A DNA stretch of 64,000 nucleotides from Prostheceraeus crozeri (lineage: Eukaryota; Platyhelminthes; Polycladida; Euryleptidae). Location of the stretch: assembly GCA_907163375.1 (NCBI GenBank), contig CAJQUW010006801.1:1-64000 (forward strand), written 5' to 3'. A program made the position numbers and the translations under genes. The notes under the pieces were generated by a model. The model was not told the DNA's origin and did no database searches. It saw only the letters and a list, made by a program, of their open reading frames with translations. Of this stretch, positions 1 to 10,033 are shown in pieces (the first letter of the stretch is position 1; each line of letters starts with the position of its first letter).

Positions 1-2400
1 ATATTATATTCAGCATTTAGAACATACCAAGGAACACATTTTTCTCTAAACTGATTATAATAATTTTCACTAAAGTATATAGCATTTTGTTTTTGATTTT
101 GAAAATTAAGTTTGTATACAGTAGATGATCTCATTGTATCATATATTTTACAATCATTGTTATAAGCTTCATTAATATATGTTTGTAATTTCATTAAGAG
201 GTTAAGGTCTTGGTTATTTAAAGTACAACAATATCTGACTCCTGATTTATAATTATAGATTCCAGCAGAACCATCTCCTAAAAAGAACCCTTCTATAAAT
301 GCTCGCTTACATATTAAATTAGGTGGATCATTAACATAAATATCACTTACAATTTGTTTCAATGTGATTGTATTGTCGTGTAAAAAGAATTTATTATGTA
401 GTTTTGTTTCTATATTTGTTCTATAATTGGTTCTATAATTTGTTCCTATATTTAATTCTTGTGGCTTTATTTCATTACCTGTTTCATCTAACAATGAATG
501 ATCTTCAGTAGCATCTACCATTCCCATTTTTGTTCATATTCGATAAATACTTTTATTTGTGTAATGTCTAATAATTTTTTTAAGCAGCATAAAATCCAAC
601 AAAGAACCAATATCTAATATTATATTCAGCATTTAGAACATTCCAAGGAACACGTTTTTCTCTAAACTGATTATAATAATTTTCACTAAAGTATATAGCA
701 TTTTGTTTTTGATTTTGAAAATTAAGTTTGTATACAGTAGATGATCTCATTGTATCATATATTTTACAATCATTGTTATAAGCTCCATTAATATATGTTT
801 GTAATTTCATTAAGAGGTTAAGGTCTTGGTTATTTAAAGTACAACAATATCTGACTCCTGATTTATAATTATAGATTCCAGCAGAACCATCTCCTAAAAA
901 GAACCCTTCTATAAATGCTCGCTTACATATTAAATTAGGTGGATCATTAACATAAATATCACTTACAATTTTTTTCAATGTGATTGTATTGTCGTGTAAA
1001 AGTAATTTATTATGTAGTTTTGTTTCTATATTTGTTCTATAATTGTTTCTATAATTTGTTCCTATATTTAATTCTTGTGGCTTTATTTCATTACCTGTTT
1101 CATCTAACAATGAATGATCTTCAGTAGCATCTACCATTCCCATTTTTGTTCATATTCGATAAATACTTTTATTTGTGTAATGTCTAATAATTTTTTTAAG
1201 CAGCATAAAATCCAACAAAGAACCAATATCTAATATTATATTCAGCATTTTAGAACATTCCAAGGAACACGTTTTTCTCTAAACTGATTATAATAATTTT
1301 CACTAAAGTATATAGCATTTTGTTTTTGATTTTGAAAATTAAGTTTGTATACAGTAGATGATCTCATTGTATCATATATTTTACAATCATTGTTATAAGC
1401 TCCATTAATATATGTTTGTAATTTCATTAAGAGGTTAAGGTCTTGGTTATTTAAAGTACAACAATATCTGACTCCTGATTTATAATTATAGATTCCAGCA
1501 GAACCATCTCCTAAAAAGAACCCTTCTATAAATGCTCGCTTACATATTAAATTAGGTGGATCATTAACATAAATATCACTTACAATTTTTTTCAATGTGA
1601 TTGTATTGTCGTGTAAAAGTAATTTATTATGTAGTTTTGTTTCTATATTTGTTCTATAATTGTTTCTATAATTTGTTCCTATATTTAATTCTTGTGGCTT
1701 TATTTCATTACCTGTTTCATCTAACAATGAATGATCTTCAGTAGCATCTACCATTCCCATTTTTGTTCATATTCGATAAATACTTTTATTTGTGTAATGT
1801 CTAATAATTTTTTTAAGCAGCATAAAATCCAACAAAGAACCAATATCTAATATTATATTCAGCATTTAGAACATTCCAAGGAACACGTTTTTCTCTAAAC
1901 TGATTATAATAATTTTCACTAAAGTATATAGCATTTTGTTTTTGATTTTGAAAATTAAGTTTGTATACAGTAGATGATCTCATTGTATCATATATTTTAC
2001 AATCATTGTTATAAGCTCCATTAATATATGTTTGTAATTTCATTAAGAGGTTAAGGTCTTGGTTATTTAAAGTACAACAATATCTGACTCCTGATTTATA
2101 ATTATAGATTCCAGCAGAACCATCTCCTAAAAAGAACCCTTCTATAAATGCTCGCTTACATATTAAATTAGGTGGATCATTAACATAAATATCACTTACA
2201 ATTTGTTTCAATGTGATTGTATTGTCGTGTAAAAATAATTTATTATGTAGTAAATTTGTTTCTATATTTAAATCTTGTGGCTTTATTTCATTACCGGTTT
2301 CTTCTAACAATGAATGATCTACAGTAGCATCTACTATTCCCATTTTTGTTCTTATTCGATAAATACTTTTATTTGTGTAATGTCTACTATTTTTTTTACT
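1..2400 (-). repeat. Tandem array of 616-bp intein endonuclease units
   Basis: Four units in direct tandem, the first cut by the window edge. The marker AAGCAGCAT recurs at 582, 1198 and 1815, giving a period of 616-617 bp. Each unit runs, in the coding sense, from intein block B through the first LAGLIDADG-type motif (FFLGDGSAG) and stops at GFYAA, the start of the second motif, where it joins the beginning of the next unit. The middle two units are almost identical. The three outer units share a TGA that is AGA in the unit next to the polymerase. It could be true amplification or an assembly artefact at a contig edge. Confidence 0.85.
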
Positions 2401-2573
2401 TTGCTCCATCCATTATGAGTATAAATTTCTAAATTATCAACTATAGAAATTTCTTTCATATCACCATTAATTTCAAACGGATTAATTTCATAGTTGTCTA
2501 CAATACTATCTATTCTAGAAATAAATAATAAATTATTCTTTCTCAATATTGCAGGCGTGTCAGCTGTTACTGA
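1..2573 (-). pseudogene. Intein with homing endonuclease in polymerase motif C
   Basis: The reading frame passes from polymerase sequence ending HYTD into SVTADTP, which looks like an intein block A with Ser as first residue. About 75 codons later comes block B (VDATVDHSLLEETG, encoded near 2290-2340), followed by a DOD endonuclease domain with FFLGDGSAGIYNY and a second motif start, WFFVGFYAA. Inteins at this site in family-B polymerases are well known in large DNA viruses. The splicing C-terminus (His-Asn and the C-extein) is not in the window because the tandem array replaces it. A frame break lies near 2400. As seen, it cannot be a complete intein. Confidence 0.75.
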
Positions 2574-5276
2574 ATCGGTATAATGAATGTATTTTTCGTT
2601 AAAACCATTAATTTCTAAAATAAAGTTATTCATAATTCTTCTAGAGTGAGAAAGAATAAAAGAACCTAAGTGTGATGGCATGAATGACGTCTTCCCATCT
2701 TTTACAATATTAGCTTTAAGAAATTCATCATCTTCCATTTCTACTTTCGCTAAATATTGTTCATCATTTAATTTTTTTTATAATCTTTTACTTCTTGAGT
2801 GAAATTTTTTCTCAATGTATTCTCATTCCATAAATGATATTTAGTGGTTATATCTTTTTGCACAGTTTTGCCATATAGCGAATTCATCAATAATTTAATT
2901 AACTCATCCTACAGTGTTTCCTTCTGTTTTATATTTTTTTCTCAAATTAAAAAGTTTTTCAATATAATTTCGAAATGGTGAAACTTGATAATTTTTTTCA
3001 TAAATTATATCAGTAATATGTAAGACTTTTCCACCACATCTAACAATTTCTTGTATGTCTACAGAAGTTAATACATCATAACATATACCATTTCTAAACC
3101 TGATTACTTTTACATGAGAATTATTATTTTGATTTTTAACTTTATCTTTTATAGGAACTGGTTGAAAAAACATATCATTCGGATATTGAAACACAACTGT
3201 AAATATTCCAGTTTTAGGTCTAAATATTTGAGTATTAAATTTAGATACTATTTCTCGTTCTTCTTCTTGACGAAATTTTCTAGCTGATTCAGATTTAGGG
3301 TATTCTGAATTTTCATCATACATAGCTGATGGATATAAAGATGTTGCATCAAAAGCCATTAGAAATTCATTTTTTGTTCAAGTAGTTTATTTGAACTTTT
3401 CTTACAAATTTCAGTATTATCTTCTAAATCTCGAGACGGTTTCATTAAATCTATTAAAATACTTCCAAGGGACAAAGTCCCCCCAGCGTAGCGACCAGGT
3501 AAATACTGTTTTAATATTGGTAACAAGATGCTACAAAATGGTGATATGTATTTTCTTATATTTGCTGAAACTCTTACACCTTTAACAGATTTTCTAATAT
3601 AATTTCTAGCCCATAAATCTATATGAGAATGAATATTTATATTGTCATTTTGTACGCTTTTCATCCAACCGTTAAATGTTAAAGCGGAGGATGTTAAATT
3701 AGTAGTTATATCTTCACCAACTAAACCTCGCATAACATTATTATATTTATAGAAACAAAAAGCTAAAGAAAGAATATCGTTAACTAAATATGGTCTCCAT
3801 TCATTTTCTTTTTCTTTATAATTTTCATGTGTTATGTCTCCAATTTCATAATTTAATTTACACACATTGGTAGGAATTTTAAAATTCTCACACCATTTAG
3901 AAAGACTTGTTTTTACATGTTGATAACTACATTTCATGATAATAGTTTGAAGTGCTAAATTACCTGGAGGTGAATTTTTTTTCGTATTATTATTATTATT
4001 TTTAAATCTAAAAGATTTTTGAATATATCTACTAACACATTCAGTTGTATAAGGATTTTGTAATGAAGCAGTCAATATTCCTCTTGAAGTTTTCAGAGGC
4101 GGTTTAGATAATTTGAAATTAGCTTTTATCGGAAAATAAGAATCAAAACCTGATGAATTGTGAGCTATTAAAGTTACTTTCGAATAATTAAATTTTCCAA
4201 GAGTTTTGAAAAATTGATGGATCGGACATGCGTCCTCTGGGTTTCCCCCGATTGGACATTCATCATCCTCAGTTCTCGTTAATATTTTCACAGAATTTTG
4301 AAGTTTATTAAATTCTAGTTCAGTTAAATTATTATACTCATAAATTTGTTTTTTAAGTTTTTTAATTTCATCTTCATCTTTTGTTCGTTTAATTTTAATC
4401 ATACCACATAACAAACGTGTTTCTAATTCTTTCAATCTTTGTTTCGGTAAGCAACATATAAATTTATTAAAATTAATAGCTCCTACAGCACAAGGAATAG
4501 GATGAGCTGTTGAACAGTTAGGATCAAGAAAAGTTTTGAGATCCCAAATATATGTTGAACTATAGTTAATTGGTTTTCTTTGTTATGATTTTATATGGAC
4601 GCGTTGTTAGATTTTCATCAGTAACTGTTTTATATATTGGCTTGAAAATTTTTTCAATTTCTATAATAGCTTTTAATTTATGAGATTTATTGATTAAACA
4701 ATAGTGTCCAATTGTTGAACCTTCGTGAAAATAATTGTAATAAACATAATTATGAAACGTTTCAATTCCTCTAGGATTTAAATGACGATTGGCAGGACTA
4801 TAATATTGAACACATTCTCCAAAATATTTATTGAATTGAGAAAATTTGCAGTTTGACATTACTCCTGTTCTAGATGTGGCTTTCTCTTTATATAAAAAAT
4901 TATTAAACATTTCTTTCATCATTTCTCCTTGTTCTTCATTAAAACCTCGTAAAACATGATAACATTTAATAAAACAAAAATCTTCAGAAGGAATATAACA
5001 ATATTCACCGAAATATTCTTTGATTCTATATTTCATATTAATACCTGCACCTCTATGTGATCTTTGTACTAACTTCATTCCAAGATCTTCATATTTAATA
5101 TCACCTGTAAAAATCCATTCATGGCTATCTGATTTCTCATCCAGATTGGAAAACCATGTTTCAAATGATTTTTTATTACAGAAGGTTACGTAAAAATTTT
5201 GAATTATATTTTCCTGATCTTTAATAACTTTTCCAAGTAAATTAATAATTTTACCATTTGCTAAAAGTTTCCGCAT
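2574..5276 (-). pseudogene. Protein-primed DNA polymerase B of element A (broken)
   Basis: Polymerase pieces appear in order on the minus strand: an N-terminal domain (4566-5276) with a GTGINMKY-like RGAGINMKY stretch; an ExoI-like WDLKTF near 4530; ExoII HNSSGFDSYF near 4155-4185; motif A DATSLYPSAM near 3330-3355; motif B LLMNSLYGKT near 2870-2895; then motif C YTD at the intein junction. The pieces lie in different frames, with shifts near 4560, 3360, 2904 and 2745, so it is a pseudogene. The family replicates linear DNA with a protein primer. It is clearly different from the polymerase of element B: it lacks the N-terminal C2H2 finger and the finger-like insert after ExoI found there. Confidence 0.8.
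4220..4259. repeat. In-frame double-hairpin insert with 10-bp flanking direct repeat
   Basis: Two short stems, GGAC-ATGC-GTCC (4224-4235) and GGG-TTT-CCC (4239-4247), lie between direct repeats GATCGGACAT (4220-4229) and GATTGGACAT (4250-4259). The offset is exactly 30 bp, so the insert adds ten codons to the polymerase without shifting frame, duplicating the residues CPI on both sides. Confidence 0.55.
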
Positions 5277-5575
5277 ATCACATTTACTACATTAATAAAA
5301 GATACATTTTCATATTTCATTTCATTTGGATTAAGCAAATTACATAAATCATCATCAAGTTCATCCTTAATTCTATCATCAAAAAAAATATCAGTAATAG
5401 GAGTTTCTAATATTTCTTTTGTTCCACGTTTCTGTTTTTTAATACTACGTTTAATACTACGTTTCTGTTTTTTAATACGTTTACTACGTTTAATTTGTGC
5501 ATCAAACTCTGCAATTTGTTTCTTGTTTAATTCATCAATCCTAGACGTTAGTCCGAGAGACATTTCGCGATTCAT
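5261..5575 (-). CDS. Basic N-terminal segment upstream of polymerase A
   Basis: A 104-codon frame starting MNREMSLG, preceded by an A/T-rich start context. Residues 28-50 are an imperfect repeat of Lys/Arg-rich KKQKR and KRSIKK blocks, then an acidic stretch (FFDDRIKDELDDDL). It overlaps the next minus-strand frame (4566-5276) by 16 bp in another frame. It may therefore be the true N-terminus of the polymerase separated by a shift, or a separate small basic protein. No family is recognised. The basic blocks could bind DNA or act as a nuclear signal, which is inference only. Confidence 0.45.
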   Translation of the reverse strand: MNREMSLGLTSRIDELNKKQIAEFDAQIKRSKRIKKQKRSIKRSIKKQKRGTKEILETPITDIFFDDRIKDELDDDLCNLLNPNEMKYENVSFINVVNVICGNF

Positions 5576-5600
5576 ATTTTTTAAAAGAAAAAATGTATTT

Positions 5601-5906
5601 TTACATATACACAGGAATATTTAATTGATGTAATGTTTCTAATTCATGTGTTGTTAAATTTTCTTTCTTAACCAACCACCATAAATTATTGAAAGCCAAA
5701 AATACTCGGAAACTTCTTGAACAAAGTGGAAAGTCTTTTGTTTTAACACACGGTTTAATACCATGTTTTGTTTTATAATCTGTAACGAGCGCTACATATT
5801 TATGATGATAATAAAATCTAACTTCTTTCTTCGAATTGATAGGGTTTGTAGGATGACGATAATCTTTTAAAACTGGTACATGTTCTATCTTGTAAGCATT
5901 CAACAT
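5601..5906 (-). CDS. Small protein of unknown function, element A
   Basis: An intact 101-codon frame beginning MLNAYKIEHV and ending in PVYM, preceded by an A/T-only stretch ending in the ATG as for other genes of these elements. The protein is rich in His, Tyr and Lys, with an aromatic patch AFNNLWWLVKK, and has no signal peptide or membrane segment. It lies between the polymerase module and the ATPase, exactly where element A stops resembling element B (about 5950), so it belongs to the polymerase-side module. I do not recognise the family. Confidence 0.5.
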   Translation of the reverse strand: MLNAYKIEHVPVLKDYRHPTNPINSKKEVRFYYHHKYVALVTDYKTKHGIKPCVKTKDFPLCSRSFRVFLAFNNLWWLVKKENLTTHELETLHQLNIPVYM

Positions 5907-5955
5907 ATTTTTTTTATTTTCATTAATAAAAAAATTATAAGAAAAAAATATTCGA

Positions 5956-6721
5956 TCACTCCGCGAAAATATTTTCTATAACTCTGTCATGTATTTTTTT
6001 ATCAATATTAATTGTAATGAAGCCATAATCTTTTGACCAAGCATTATTACACGATTGTTTGAATTCATCTTTATTTCTTACGCATAAATCTCTTAACAAA
6101 TCACTTAAGTTTCTTGCATTTATTTCAAATAGTATAAATATATTAGCATTCTTTCTAATAACACTTCCGTCTAATGAATACATACTTTGTGTTAAAATAA
6201 AAAACACTACAGTTATTATGTCTGCCTCTTGTGAAATAATTTCTCTGAACTGACTGATTTCTATCTTTAACACAATCATCAAAAATTACACAATGTTTCA
6301 TTGTTTTATCTAGTTTACTAGGATCTTGCATATTACCACTATCATCTATTAATTGTATTTTTATATGCTTATTTTTATTGGATTCTACTAACTGATTATT
6401 TTTTGCTGCTTCTTCACACCACGAACTTATTTCTTCTTCATATTCAGAATTTTCATATTCTTTGAATAATGAAGCAATTGCTGTTTTTTAAGATTGTTTT
6501 CAAATCCATATTTTAAAAATTGATAGACGGGTTGTTCTGCTGTTGTTGTATAAATTATAAGATTGTTATAATCCAAAAAATTTGGAGTCGTTAAAATTTT
6601 GAATAATAGATACGTTTTTCCACATCCTGATCTTCCACAAATAACTGACAAAACTTTATTAGATAAATTTGGATAATGATTAAATTTGAGTTTTTTTATT
6701 TAATGGGGGAAATTCACTCAT
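5956..6721 (-). pseudogene. FtsK/HerA-type packaging ATPase, copy A (broken)
   Basis: Nearly the same as the ATPase of element B at 22907-23673. Walker A GRSGCGKT is encoded at about 6605-6630 and the sensor-like LTQSMYSLDG at 6170-6195. At least three breaks: a shift soon after the start (about 6690), the T-run at 6484-6489, and an extra base near 6200 that disrupts the frame before the sensor motif. Between the pieces the frame carrying the Walker B region is still readable. Packaging ATPases of this family move viral DNA into the capsid. This copy is inactive as written. Confidence 0.8.
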
Positions 6722-6743
6722 TTTTTAATAAAAAAAATTTATT

Positions 6744-6971
6744 TTAATTTTTTTTAAAGAAAAATAATAATAATAAGTTGAAAATTAAAATTTGATAATT
6801 TTTATTTTGTTCCAGATGTAGAATGGGTTCCAAATTACAAGTGTGTGATGAAGTAGTTGTTATAATTTTTAACGTCGTACTAAATCTTGATGAACCCAAA
6901 ATCTCTGTCAAATTTTCTAAATGATTATTAATTTTGCCAAAATCTGCTGATGATAATTCTCTCGAAGACAT
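6744..6971 (-). pseudogene. Penton (single jelly-roll) gene remnant, copy A
   Basis: The first 60 or so codons (start MSSRELSS) match the penton gene of element B, including the stretch EILGSSRFSTTLKI. After NKNYQI the sequence jumps to low-complexity A/T codons and stops, so roughly 650 bp of the gene body is deleted relative to B. The capsid vertex protein cannot be made from this copy. Confidence 0.75.
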
Positions 6972-7012
6972 TTTTTAGTTAAAATTTTGAATAAATATTT
7001 TTTTATAAAAAA

Positions 7013-7829
7013 TTAAAAACAACAACATATTTCAGCTATACTTTTATAATCCTCTTCATTTAGAATCTTCTTTTCTAACAGTCTTTTCAATATAGCATGA
7101 ATTTCATTGAAACTAAAATTATGTCCTTCTTTTATTGCAGATATTAAAATATTTAATCTATTTAGTAATTCTTGTGGATCATCTGGTAAAAATAGAGTTG
7201 TTTCTGTTTTAAAACCTTTTCCTACTTTAACTCCCGTTGATAATAAATTTTCTAATTCTCTATAACGTTTAAGAGTTTTTCCTGCTTTAACTCTATCTAA
7301 CCTTTATATTTTATGAGATCTTCTACAGCATAATTATTTAAATCTGCTCCTCTTAAAAGATCAACAAAATTTCTATCTAAATTAAAAGGAGATTTATCTG
7401 GTGAAAAAATTAAACCTCGAAAAGGTTGTGGAAATATTTCTTTTTGTCCGAGATAAAATCTAGGTATTGTTTTTCCATCTATAAATGAAATAGAATGTTC
7501 AAACTGCATAGATTTTGGTAATTTCTTATTAATGTTTGATTCTAGTAATCCATAGTCATCTAGTATAGTTTTGTGTTCTGTATCTGTTATATTATTTTTG
7601 TTTATCATTATTTGTACTTTCTTTTTCAAGAGTTTTAAATGGTTCCATAGTTTTTTCAAAATCAGTTTTTACTTGCTCGGTTTGCTGCATTTTTTTCAAA
7701 CATATCAGATTGAATACCAGCTTTTATCATTCTATGTTGAAGATGATTTTCTTTCATAATATTTCTTTGTTTTATTAACTCTTCTAATTGTTTTATTCTT
7801 TTAAAATTATCAGCTCTAATTTTATCCAT
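7013..7829 (-). pseudogene. Conserved Polinton protein of unknown function, copy A (broken)
   Basis: Homologous along its length to 24635-25454 of element B. N-terminal helical segment from MDKIRADNFKR, middle domain with RFYLGQKEIF and GLIFSPDKSPF, and a C-terminal helical part. Breaks: the T-run at 7690-7696, shared with B, and a short deletion near 7300 that is absent from B. The order beside penton and the membrane protein is the same as in B. Its role is unknown. A virion or assembly function is inferred only from neighbours. Confidence 0.65.
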
Positions 7830-7935
7830 TTTTAAAATATAATATTTGAATTTTGTGGTAACATTGGAATACAGCAAAAACATTTTACTGAACAAATTAT
7901 TTTTTTATTGTTTTGTTGTCTGACATCTTTTCGTT

Positions 7936-8628
7936 TTAAGTTTTGTTTAATAAAGTTTTGTTTAATAAAGTTTTTAGTTCTTCTAAAAAAACTTTATCAT
8001 TTTCTTCATTAGAAATTTTACCATCACTAAAAGTTTTGCCATCCTTTTTATTCTTGTCATCAACTTTTTCTGTCTGTAATTGAAATGATATTTGATTTAC
8101 TTCATTAGCTATTTGATCAAATTTTTCAATCTCATCTAACGTAATAACATTATCATCACATACTCTTTGAAAGTAGTAATGTAGTTTATCATAGACTTCT
8201 TTAATATGTAAATGCTTAGTTTTTAATGATTTTCGTTTCTTAGTAATTAAAGATTTATCTAACATTGTAACAAGTGAAGATGCAAAAACACCCGTACCTG
8301 TTAAAGCTGTAACAACTACTGGAATTACTAAGACACCTGAAGATATAACAATTGTTAAAGCACCTAAAGAAATTGTTAACAATATGCCAATTCCTTGTGT
8401 TACATTCTTAACATTAGTCCATCTCTTTCTTAATTTTTTATAATGCTCTAATCTTAATAATAATTGAGATTCCTTATCTTTCATATAACGTACTCTATCC
8501 TTGTGTTTTTCTTTATTCAATTCACTTATTTTTAACTGTGATAACGAAGGATATATTCTTGCGGTTTCTTCCACTTTTCTTTCATCCACTTTTGTTTCTT
8601 CAATTTTCGTCCACGTTGAGGTTTCCAT
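7936..8628 (-). CDS. Two-helix membrane protein, copy A
   Basis: An intact 230-codon frame starting METSTWTKI at an ATG preceded by TTTCTTTAAAA. A charged N-terminus (KEKHKDRVRYMKDKES) leads into two adjacent hydrophobic segments (about residues 76-118) with Gly/Ala-rich turns (SLGALTIVISSG, TALTGTGVFASS). A helical, acidic C-terminal domain with DDNVITLDEIEKF follows. The layout, a hairpin of membrane helices then a small helical domain, recurs in invertebrate Polintons. The homologue in B (25522-26286) is close but differs near the N-terminus and at the C-terminal tail. It could act in a membrane step of particle entry or assembly (inference). Confidence 0.65.
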   Translation of the reverse strand: METSTWTKIEETKVDERKVEETARIYPSLSQLKISELNKEKHKDRVRYMKDKESQLLLRLEHYKKLRKRWTNVKNVTQGIGILLTISLGALTIVISSGVLVIPVVVTALTGTGVFASSLVTMLDKSLITKKRKSLKTKHLHIKEVYDKLHYYFQRVCDDNVITLDEIEKFDQIANEVNQISFQLQTEKVDDKNKKDGKTFSDGKISNEENDKVFLEELKTLLNKTLLNKT

Positions 8629-8639
8629 TTTTAAAGAAA

Positions 8640-8983
8640 TATTTTGGATAAATATTTTGAATACAATCTTCTGGTATATTGAGACTATGTGATATTTTGA
8701 GACAACTTAAATTTTCGTGTGCCTAAATTTTCGACTACTTGAAATTCTTAGACCACGTGATATTTTGAGACAACTTAAGTTTTCGATTACGTGATATTTT
8801 GGGACAACTTAAATTTTCGATTACGTGAAATTTGGAGTCTACCTAAGTTTTCGGCCACGTGAAATTTTAATTTTTTGAAAATTTGTCACTACCTAAATTT
8901 TCGGCCACGTGAAATTTGGAGTCTACCTAAATTTTCGATTACGTGAAATTTATAGACTACGTAAATTTTTGAAACTCCGCAAA
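8640..8983. repeat. Subterminal iterated repeats of element A
   Basis: A gene-free stretch made of degenerate copies of a 25-30 bp unit containing CTAAATTTTCG and ACGTGAAATTT or CACGTGATATTTTGAGAC, about nine copies. Several copies hold the palindrome CACGTG or its near relatives. These are probably the inner part of the terminal repeat. The sequence is unrelated to the terminal repeat of element B. Confidence 0.65.
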
Positions 8984-9029
8984 AGTGTGACATCCGGTGC
9001 AAGCGAAGCGAAGCGCCAGATGTCACACT
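8984..9029. repeat. Terminal hairpin of element A
   Basis: AGTGTGACATCCGG (8984-8997) pairs with CCAGATGTCACACT (9016-9029) with one mismatch, around the GC-rich loop TGCAAGCGAAGCGAAGCG. The A/T-rich element sequence ends here and ordinary DNA follows, so 9029 is taken as the element end. Confidence 0.55.
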
Positions 9030-9677
9030 ATATACTTTTTTTGTTCACCTGTGTTATGAACGGAATTTATATATAACACATATTATATACATGCATAATA
9101 TATTACATAATGTATAAGACAATGCATGCATGTATTTCGAGTGCAATAATCGCAAAGTGAATGCTATAGCAAGCCATGTATTACTTTGTCAAATATTTTT
9201 TGGAAATTCATATCAGTGCAAAATCTATGTAGCACTGACACTGCTGCAGTGTCTATTACTTTTCAGAGCACACGTACAATTATTGGTAAAGATTGGACGC
9301 TTAGAAATCGGAATATAAATACATTGAAATCAGTACTTCAAATGAGGACACTATTGCATGATATCCTTGAATAACATGCAAATATTTAATGATATTTGTG
9401 AACATATTTGACTTTTCCTAGTCTAAGCTGTATGCAATTACAAGTAAGATTACTACGGCAACATTGTAAACATTTTGCACACCGGTATGTTATGTTGTAT
9501 AACCCACTCTCTTTTTTTCTAAGCTTCACGTTGAAAAAGTTTTAGACCCATTTATGAAAATAGACTAGGCCAATACTGTATAACCACTGATGAGCTGTTT
9601 GAAAATAGTATGAAATGAGTATGTTTGAAAATAATTTATAGGCAACCTGTTGTTGCTCTACAATCTAAGCCTACATG
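9030..9677. other. Host spacer between the two elements
   Basis: About 650 bp of mixed composition with no credible gene. It contains the host half-site TACATG at 9672-9677. If the exon at 26741 is real, this is intron sequence of the same host gene. Confidence 0.6.
9672..9677. other. Target site duplication, left (TACATG)
   Basis: The six bases directly outside the left terminal repeat, repeated outside the right end. Confidence 0.9.
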
Positions 9678-10033
9678 AGTAATGGGCAAAAGACCGTTCC
9701 AGGACACCATAAAATTCAAAAAAATAGTATCTTTAAAAACGACATAAATTCATGAATTTAGACTCTTTTTCAGGTTTTTAAGACCTAAATTCATGAATTT
9801 AGTCGTTTTTAAAGATACCGATTTTTCAAAAAATGGTACTTTTTAAATGGTCCAAATTCATGAATTTTGGTCATTTTTCAGGTTATGAAGACCTAAATTC
9901 ATAAATTTAGGCGTTTTTAAAAATACCCAATTTTTCAAATTTTTCAAAATCTCAAATTTGTGAATTACAATTTTTACCTTGAAAATCATGACCGTTCCAG
10001 GACACCGAAAATCATAAAAGTTGAGAATCTCAA
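9678..10033. repeat. Left terminal inverted repeat of element B
   Basis: About 356 bp matching the reverse complement of 26354-26708 with few differences. It is built of palindromic blocks around AAATTCATGAATTT joined by phrases such as TTTTTAAAGATAC. It contains the phrase ACCGTTCCAGGACACC twice; a third copy lies just inside it at about 10068. Confidence 0.9.

Larger units (their letters stand above)
1..9029. mobile_element. Polinton/Maverick-like element A (one end only)
   Basis: An AT-rich block with all recognisable genes on the minus strand: intein-bearing polymerase B, two small proteins, packaging ATPase, penton remnant, a conserved unknown protein and a membrane protein. This gene set is that of Maverick/Polinton elements. 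The right boundary is placed at 9029, where a terminal hairpin ends in TGTCACACT (AGTGTGACA read inward, matching the AG start usual for the class). The other end lies outside the window, so no target duplication can be checked. Most genes carry stops or shifts, so the copy looks inactive. Confidence 0.8.

Noticed and set aside
3469-3481. GGGAC-AAA-GTCCC stem as a further double-hairpin insert in polymerase A
   Set aside because: Only one stem, and the encoded GRYAGGTLSLGS looks like native polymerase sequence.
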